DNA from: DATAVB01 sp040414495 | GTDB taxonomy: Bacteria > Actinomycetota > Actinomycetes > Mycobacteriales > QHCD01 | Assembly (NCBI GenBank): GCA_040414495.1 | Contig: JBEDUI010000239.1 | Location: 43,167-107,166, forward strand | Direction of reading: 5' to 3' | Length of the DNA: 64,000 nt | Part shown: in pieces, positions 58,938-64,000 of the stretch | Numbering within the stretch: the stretch's first letter is position 1 | Layout of the letters: every line of letters begins with the position of its first letter | Notes under the pieces: generated by a model | What the model saw: only the letters and a program-made list of their open reading frames with translations | Databases searched by the model: none | Told to the model about the DNA's origin: nothing | Program-made: the position numbers and the translations under genes

Positions 58938-60017
58938 GTGCCGACCCCCGATCGCGATGAACGGCTGCGGTCCACGCTGGCGCTGGTCGCCCCCGGCAGC
59001 GGATTGCGCGATGGCCTGGAGCGCATTTTGCGCGGAAATACCGGCGCGCTGATCGTGCTCGGCTACGACAAGCTCGTGGAATCCCTGTGTACGGGCGGTT
59101 TCGAGCTTGATGTCGAGTTTTCCGCGACCCGGGTGCGCGAACTGGCCAAAATGGACGGTGCCGTCGTACTCAACTCCGATGGCAGCCGCATCCTGCGCGC
59201 CGCCGTACACCTGATGCCCGATCCGGCCATCCCGACCGACGAGTCCGGCACCCGGCACCGCACCGCCGAACGTACCGCCGTGCAGACCGGCTTTCCGGTT
59301 ATCTCGGTGTCGCAGTCGATGCGGATCGTCAGCCTGTACGGCGTCGGCCCACGATATGTCCTGGAGAATTCCGCCGCCGTACTGTCCCGGGCGCACCAGG
59401 CTCTGGCGACGCTGGAGCGGTACAAGCTGCGCCTCGACGAGGTCGCCGGCACGCTGTCCGCGCTGGAGATCGAGGATCTGGTCACGGTGCGGGATGCGAT
59501 GAGCGTCGCCCAGCGGCTGGAAATGGTCCGGCAGATCGCCGACGAGATCGAGGGGTACGTCATCGAGCTCGGCGTGGACGGCCGGCTGTTGGCGTTGCAG
59601 TTGGACGAGCTGATGGGCGGGGTTAACACCGACCGCGAGCTGATCGTCCGCGACTACGTGCCAACGGGCCGGAAGACCAAGCCGACCGCAGACGTACTCG
59701 GCGAGCTCAACGGTCTGTCCACGACCGAACTGGTCGACTTGACCTTGGTGGCTAAGGCGTTCGGGTTCCCGGCCGCACCGGAGGCGCTGGAAAGCGCGGT
59801 GAGCCCGCGCGGGTACCGATTGCTGGCCAAGGTGCCGCGGTTGCCAGGTGCCGTGGTGGACCGGATCATCGGTCACTTCACCGGCCTGCAGAAACTGCTG
59901 GCCGCGTCGGTTGAGGACCTGCAGGCGGTTGACGGGGTCGGCGAGGCGCGGGCCCGGAGCGTCCGCGAGGGCCTGTCCCGGCTGGCCGAGTCCAGCATTC
60001 TCGAACGCTACGTCTGA
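58938..60017 (+). CDS. disA: Diadenylate cyclase DisA
   Basis: A 359-aa DNA-scanning enzyme making c-di-AMP. The DAC domain has GALIVLGYDKLVESLCTGG, the DGA motif in LAKMDGAVVLNSDG and RHR in SGTRHRTAERTA. A helical linker is followed by the helix-hairpin-helix DNA-binding part: LAKVPRLPGAVVDRIIGHFT, LQAVDGVGEARARSVREGL. GTG start with AGGAG upstream. The 186-base gap before it holds a one-mismatch iterated palindrome (58789-58801). Confidence 0.96.
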   Translation: MPTPDRDERLRSTLALVAPGSGLRDGLERILRGNTGALIVLGYDKLVESLCTGGFELDVEFSATRVRELAKMDGAVVLNSDGSRILRAAVHLMPDPAIPTDESGTRHRTAERTAVQTGFPVISVSQSMRIVSLYGVGPRYVLENSAAVLSRAHQALATLERYKLRLDEVAGTLSALEIEDLVTVRDAMSVAQRLEMVRQIADEIEGYVIELGVDGRLLALQLDELMGGVNTDRELIVRDYVPTGRKTKPTADVLGELNGLSTTELVDLTLVAKAFGFPAAPEALESAVSPRGYRLLAKVPRLPGAVVDRIIGHFTGLQKLLAASVEDLQAVDGVGEARARSVREGLSRLAESSILERYV

Positions 60018-60055
60018 GCGGGTTGGCCCCTGCCTCGCGGCTCGCCCCTCCTGCG

Positions 60056-60131
60056 AAGTTGATCATGAAGTTCTCTGCACGACACGCCGACGACACGCCC
60101 GGGATTTCGTCGGGAACTTCATGATCAACTT
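60056..60131. repeat. 76-bp AAGTTGATCATGAAGTTC palindrome
   Basis: Perfect 18-bp arms at 60056-60073 and 60114-60131. The loop contains CGACACGCCGACGACACGCC, the reverse complement of the loop at 45621-45692, so the two are one family in opposite orientation. TGCG flanks it on both sides (60052-60055, 60132-60135). Between converging disA and 60225-60950. Confidence 0.85.
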
Positions 60132-60224
60132 TGCGATGGCGCGCGATTGGGGGCGCTTGGGGGCGATTGCCAGCGCTTGGCGGAGAGCCGCGACGGCGCG
60201 CCCGGAACTCCGGGTCTGCTGGGC

Positions 60225-60950
60225 TCAGCGGAGGACGACCGTGCCGCGGCCGGTGAGCGACCCGACCCGGCCGACTACGGCGTAGCGACCGGCCCCGACC
60301 CGCACCGGTTTCCCGCCGCAGCCGGGCGCCGAGGTGTTCCCGGACCAGCGGATGACCAGCCGGCGCAGCTCGCCCGGCCGCAACGTCGCAACGGAACTCG
60401 TGCTGCCGGGGTAGCAGTCGTTGCTGGACCAGAGTCGGCGGCTGCCGTGGTACACCGCCGCGGCCTGGACCCGCGGCCCGAGCTCGCTGCGGCAGGTCGT
60501 ATCCGACATGTTGAGCACGCTGATCGTCAGGTCCACGACCGTGCCGACCCGGTAGGCATCTCGGGCCGAGCCGACCAGCAGTTTGAGCGACCCCGTCGAG
60601 CAGTGAGTCGTGCTACTGGCCAGGGTCGGCTGGGCGGGACGATGTGCCGGAGTCGGCTGGGCAGGACGATGTGCCGGGGTCGGCTGGGCGGGACGATGTG
60701 CCGGGGTCGGCTGGGCAGGACGATGTGCCGGAGTCAGTTGGGCAGGACGATGTACGGGCGGCTGGGTTCGCGGCGTGGTGGCGTCCGAACTGCCCCCGGA
60801 TAGCAGCACGCCCTTCACTAGCACGACCGTGATCACGACCGCGGCCAGCAGCACGGACCGGCGTCGCCAGTACGTACTCCCCGGAAGCGGCCCGACGGGA
60901 TGCAGCATCGATGCTGTCCGTTCTGTTGCCGTCTGATCTCGGCTATCCAT
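60225..60950 (-). CDS. Membrane-anchored protein with HRPAQPTPA repeats
   Basis: A 241-aa protein: cytoplasmic N-terminus, one membrane segment SVLLAAVVITVVLVKGVLLS (about residues 32-51), a Pro/Thr-rich stalk of nine-residue repeats HRPAQPTPA, then an outside beta domain (LKLLVGSARDAYRVGTVVDL, ISVLNMSDTTCRSELGPRVQ, RRLVIRWSGNTSAPGCGG) with four spaced Cys, resembling DUF4232-like domains. The stalk probably spans the cell wall. Start 60950 is uncertain; 60908 also possible. Function unknown. Confidence 0.75.
   Translation of the reverse strand: MDSRDQTATERTASMLHPVGPLPGSTYWRRRSVLLAAVVITVVLVKGVLLSGGSSDATTPRTQPPVHRPAQLTPAHRPAQPTPAHRPAQPTPAHRPAQPTPAHRPAQPTLASSTTHCSTGSLKLLVGSARDAYRVGTVVDLTISVLNMSDTTCRSELGPRVQAAAVYHGSRRLWSSNDCYPGSTSSVATLRPGELRRLVIRWSGNTSAPGCGGKPVRVGAGRYAVVGRVGSLTGRGTVVLR
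60625..60759. repeat. 27-bp tandem repeat (five copies) within the HRPAQPTPA stalk
   Basis: Units beginning GTCGGCTGGGCRGGACGATG occur at 60625, 60652, 60679, 60706 and 60733 (last one diverged), encoding the nine-residue stalk repeat. Near identity suggests recent copy-number change by slippage. Confidence 0.85.
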
Positions 60951-61096
60951 TTTGGACAGTCCTGCCCGGTAACGATGGGATCATCCCCGGCGTGTCGAAC
61001 GGCAACACGCCGCGTCGGCGCGTACGGCGGCTGTGCCAGCATGGTCGTCGTGATTGCACACTCCCGGTTCCCTGCTGCGACAACCCGGTGACCGGC

Positions 61097-61990
61097 ATGC
61101 CCGAAGGTGCAACGGCGTTCGCGGCGACGGTGAGTACCTGGTACGCCGAGCAGGCCCGCGACCTGCCTTGGCGGCAGCCGGGAATCGGCGGCTGGCCGGT
61201 ACTGGTCAGCGAAATCATGCTGCAGCAGACCCCGGTCAACCGCGTCCTGCCGGCGTACGAGGCCTGGCTCGCGCGGTGGCCCGAACCGGCGGCGCTCGCG
61301 GCCGATTCGCCCGGCGAGGCGGTCCGGATGTGGGGCAAGCTCGGGTACCCGCGCCGGGCGCTGTGGCTGCACGCCTGCGCGGTCGCGATCGTCGAGCAAC
61401 ACGATGGCGCGGTGCCGGCTGACGTCGAGGCGTTGCTGGCGTTGCCCGGAATCGGCGCCTACACGGCCCGGGCGGTCGCCGTATTCGCCTTCGGGCAACG
61501 GCATCCGGTGGTGGATACGAACGTACGGCGGCTGGTGGCGCGGGCGATCGAGGGCGCGGGCGATGCCGGGCCGGCCTCGACAACCCGGGACATGGCGGCT
61601 GTCGAGGCATTGTTGCCGGCCTCGCCGAAGCCGGCCGCTCGGGCCTCGATCGCGTTCATGGAGTTGGGCGCGCTGGTGTGTACCGCGCGAAATCCGCGCT
61701 GCGACGCCTGTCCCGTACAGGCCGTGTGCGCCTGGCGGCTGGCCGGCTCACCGCCGTATGACGGGCCGGCCAAGCCGGTGCAGCGGTTTGCCGGCACCGA
61801 CCGGCAGGTCCGCGGCCTGCTCATGGACGTACTGCGGGGGACCGACGTACCGGTGACCGCCGGCGCGCTGGACGTGGTCTGGCCGGATGCCGGACAGCGG
61901 GCGCGGGCATTGGACGGACTGATCGCCGACGGCCTGATCGACCCGCTGCCCGACGGACGATTCGCGTTGCCCGGCCATGCGCCGACCTAG
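61097..61990 (+). CDS. mutY: A/G-specific adenine glycosylase
   Basis: A 297-aa base-excision enzyme removing A opposite 8-oxoG. It has DLPWRQPGIGGWPVLVSEIM with catalytic Glu, LQQTPVNRVLPAYEAWLARW, the HhH motif LLALPGIGAYTARAVAVFAF, catalytic Asp in HPVVDTNVRRLVAR, and the Fe-S ligands CTARNPRCDACPVQAVC. It lacks a full-length C-terminal MutT-like domain, so is shorter than E. coli MutY, as common in actinobacteria. Start ATG 61097 or GTG 61088. Confidence 0.93.
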   Translation: MPEGATAFAATVSTWYAEQARDLPWRQPGIGGWPVLVSEIMLQQTPVNRVLPAYEAWLARWPEPAALAADSPGEAVRMWGKLGYPRRALWLHACAVAIVEQHDGAVPADVEALLALPGIGAYTARAVAVFAFGQRHPVVDTNVRRLVARAIEGAGDAGPASTTRDMAAVEALLPASPKPAARASIAFMELGALVCTARNPRCDACPVQAVCAWRLAGSPPYDGPAKPVQRFAGTDRQVRGLLMDVLRGTDVPVTAGALDVVWPDAGQRARALDGLIADGLIDPLPDGRFALPGHAPT

Positions 61991-62008
61991 CGCCGGCAGG
62001 ATGCTCCG

Positions 62009-63880
62009 ATGAGCGAGCTGGTGCCGATCGTGCTGCTGGCGCTCGGGGTCGTCGCGGTTACGGCACTGGCCAAGGCGTTGCGTACCTCCGCACCGGTCCT
62101 GCTTGTCATCGCCGGCGTAATCGCCGCGATGATTCCGGGCGTTCCGTCGTACCAGGTGGACCCCGAGATCGTGCTGTTCGTGTTGTTCCCGCCGTTGTTG
62201 TACGCGGCCACGTTGAGTTCTTCGCTCATCGCGATCCGGACCAACGCCCGTCCGATCCTGGTGCTGGCCGTCGGGTTGGTGTTGGTCACCGCGTTCGCGG
62301 TCGGGGTCACCCTTTACGCGCTGCTGCCTGAGGTCACGATCGCGGCGGGCGTCGCGCTCGGCGCTATCGTCGCGCCGCCGGATGCGGTAGCCGCGACAGC
62401 GGTTGCCCGGCGGGCGGGCCTGCCCCGGCGGCTCCTGACGATCCTCGAGGGCGAGAGCCTGTTCAACGACGCGACCGCGTTGACCACGCTGAAGGTCGCG
62501 ATTGGCGCGGTGGGCGTGTCGGCCGCGGTCAGCGTCGCCGACCCGATCCGGGATTTCCTGCTCGCCAGCATCGGCGGCGCCGCCATCGGTTTTGCCTGCG
62601 GGATGGTGCTCAGCTGGCTGCGGGCGCATTACGCGCACCCGATCGTGATCACCGCGCTGTCGTTCCTGGCGCCGTTCTCGATCTATCTGGCCGGCGAGGA
62701 GGCGGACACATCAGGCGTGATCGCGGTCGTCGTAGCCGGTCTGTTGCTGGCGCACCGCTCTCCGGGTGAGCAGGAACCGGCGGCCCGGTTGTCCGAGACC
62801 TCGCTGTGGTCGACGCTGCAGTTCCTGTTGGAAGGCGCGGTATTCGCGCTGATCGGCCTGCAGTTGCCGGACATCGTCTCGGGCGTGCACGAGTCGCCGG
62901 GCGTAGTGCTCGCGGTGTGCGGTTCGGTGCTGGCGGTCGTGGTGCTGATCCGTCCACTGTGGATCTACGGGCTGAGTTACTTGATCGGGATCGTTCCGTG
63001 GAGCCACCGGGCGCCGCCGGACCGCACATCGCTGGCGATCATTTCCTGGGCCGGCATGCGGGGCGTGGTGTCGTTGGCCGCCGCGCAGGCGCTGCCGTTG
63101 GATTTCCCCCGCCGCAACCTGTTGCTGCTGGTCACCGTGGTCGTGATCGTCGGAACGCTGGGCGTGCAGGGGATGTCGCTGCCGTGGTTGATCCGCAAGG
63201 TCGGCGTGTCGCCGCCCGATCCGCGGCAGGACGCGTTGCAGGTCGCGCACGCCCAGGAGCAGGCCGGGCGGGCCGCGTTGGAGCGGCTCGACGATTTGTC
63301 GACTACCGAGGAACCACCGGAACGGGTGGTGAGCCGGCTGCGGCGGCAGGTCGAGTTCCGTACGTTCACCGACTGGGAACGCCTCGGCGCACCGGACGAT
63401 GGCGAGGCGCCGACCCGGGTGTACGCCCGGCTGCGGCACGAAATGGTCGCGGCCGAACGCGCGGTTTTCATTCGGTTGCGTGATGCCGGCCAGCTCGATG
63501 AGGAGGTGCTGCGCCGGATCCAGCGCCGGTTGGATCTGGAGGAGTCGCTGCTGGCCGGGCTGGAAGACTCGTTCGAGCAGCTCGACGGGCACCATGATGT
63601 GCTGCCGCCGACATCCGCGCCGAGCTGCCCCGACCTGGGTGCCGCGCCGAACGAGGTCGCACCGGCCGATCCGCGCGAGTGCAGTGACTGTGTGTCCGAG
63701 GGCCGCCGCGACTGGGTACATGTGCGCCGGTGCCTGACGTGCGACCACGTCGGGTGCTGCGACTCCTCGCCGTCTCGCCACGCCGACGCGCATTTCGTAC
63801 AGACCGGGCACCCGGTGATGGGCTCGGCTGAGGTCGGGGAAAATTGGCGTTGGTGCTACCGGCACAGCAAAATCGGCTGA
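62009..63880 (+). CDS. Na+/H+ antiporter (CPA1) with C-terminal UBP-type zinc finger
   Basis: A 623-aa protein. Residues 1-400 hold about 12 membrane segments of the NhaP type with the ion-site motifs APPDAVAATAVARRAG and LEGESLFNDATALTTL. Residues 410-530 are a charged helical cytoplasmic domain. Residues about 540-623 are a ZnF_UBP domain: ECSDCVSEGRRDWVHVRRCL, TCDHVGCCDSSPSRHADAHF, TGHPVMG and WRWCYRHSKIG, with its Cys/His ligands. The finger binds ubiquitin C-termini in eukaryotes; its bacterial role is unknown. Starts 18 bases after mutY. Confidence 0.92.
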   Translation: MSELVPIVLLALGVVAVTALAKALRTSAPVLLVIAGVIAAMIPGVPSYQVDPEIVLFVLFPPLLYAATLSSSLIAIRTNARPILVLAVGLVLVTAFAVGVTLYALLPEVTIAAGVALGAIVAPPDAVAATAVARRAGLPRRLLTILEGESLFNDATALTTLKVAIGAVGVSAAVSVADPIRDFLLASIGGAAIGFACGMVLSWLRAHYAHPIVITALSFLAPFSIYLAGEEADTSGVIAVVVAGLLLAHRSPGEQEPAARLSETSLWSTLQFLLEGAVFALIGLQLPDIVSGVHESPGVVLAVCGSVLAVVVLIRPLWIYGLSYLIGIVPWSHRAPPDRTSLAIISWAGMRGVVSLAAAQALPLDFPRRNLLLLVTVVVIVGTLGVQGMSLPWLIRKVGVSPPDPRQDALQVAHAQEQAGRAALERLDDLSTTEEPPERVVSRLRRQVEFRTFTDWERLGAPDDGEAPTRVYARLRHEMVAAERAVFIRLRDAGQLDEEVLRRIQRRLDLEESLLAGLEDSFEQLDGHHDVLPPTSAPSCPDLGAAPNEVAPADPRECSDCVSEGRRDWVHVRRCLTCDHVGCCDSSPSRHADAHFVQTGHPVMGSAEVGENWRWCYRHSKIG

Positions 63881-64000
63881 GGCGTCGCAACTCGATCGAC
63901 CCGGACCGCTCGACCCGGATCCAGATCGACCAAGCTTGACCGCTCCAAACCGCGACGTTCACCCAGCCCACCGGTATCCAGCTCACCCAGCCGGACCGCT
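63881..64000. other. Right-edge intergenic with CGACCCGGACCGCT-like repeats
   Basis: Wording such as CGACCCGGACCGCTCGACCC and TTCACCCAGCCCACC recalls the degenerate 40-bp units at 24790-25065. Too short to define a period, and no gene is seen before the edge. Confidence 0.4.

Noticed and set aside
1..64000. tRNA, rRNA, transposase or prophage genes
   Set aside because: I looked for CCA-type tRNA ends, conserved rRNA stretches, DDE transposase and integrase motifs on both strands and recognised none; very diverged cases could be missed without a covariance or HMM search.

Overview
The window is strongly G+C-rich and gene-dense, with many GTG starts and 4-base ATGA-type gene overlaps. Its content points to a developing (mycelial or sporulating) actinomycete. 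Markers are BldC, a BldN-type sigma factor with an RsbN-type anti-sigma factor, a bS22 miniprotein, CarD, DisA, Rex, the menaquinone pathway and a carD-lpqE-radA-disA order like that of mycobacteria. I cannot name a genus from the sequence.

Layout. 1-7.6 kb: the start of a geranylgeranyl-reductase-like gene with a Rex-type operator upstream (probably heading a nuo operon off the left edge), an MT0933-type antitoxin, and menaquinone genes (menG, isochorismate synthase, menC, menE, DUF4229) around an aldo/keto reductase with a decayed HTH regulator. 8-13.2 kb: an accessory island with an ECF sigma factor, a 153-aa beta-rich companion, a repeat-filled gap, a LuxR-type regulator coupled to a 52-aa acidic Pro/Thr-rich peptide, and a large helical-repeat CHAT (caspase-like) protein. 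This is the best candidate for an undescribed system. 13.7-17 kb: bldC, a small membrane protein and a proline-rich MinD/ParA-type ATPase. 17-23.5 kb: a system II cytochrome c maturation operon (TlpA, CcdA, ResB, CcsB), a histidine phosphatase and hemL. 23.7-27.6 kb: two paralogous membrane proteins with unrelated low-complexity tails, separated by 1.1 kb of tandem repeats and palindromes. 27.6-35.3 kb: DUF3093, hemB with a long disordered N-terminus, hemD fusion, hemC, hemA and rex with its operator, plus a glutaredoxin. 35.3-40.8 kb: acyl-CoA ligase, methyltransferase, MMPL exporter and TetR. 40.8-45.5 kb: a Cys-containing membrane protein and bldN-rsbN-HAD hydrolase. 45.7-49.8 kb: quinone-type dehydrogenase and a sugar ABC importer without ATPase. 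49.9-53.9 kb: acyltransferase, epimerase, SAM hydroxide adenosyltransferase, bS22, phosphotransferase. 53.9-63.9 kb: ispF, ispD, carD, thioredoxin-like protein, lpqE, radA, disA, a repeat protein, mutY and a Na+/H+ antiporter with a UBP zinc finger.

How it fits together. Respiratory capacity is a theme: menaquinone synthesis, heme synthesis, cytochrome c maturation and two Rex operators suggest that NADH/NAD+ state controls heme synthesis and probably complex I. A second theme is development and stress signalling (BldC, BldN/RsbN, DisA, CarD, the CHAT island).

Across the window there are dispersed TGATCA-centred palindromes in intergenic spaces and a strikingly iterated short palindrome, TCCACWGTGGA, mostly inside genes, where it reads Ser-Thr-Val-Asp. 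No tRNA, rRNA, CRISPR array, transposase or phage gene was recognised.
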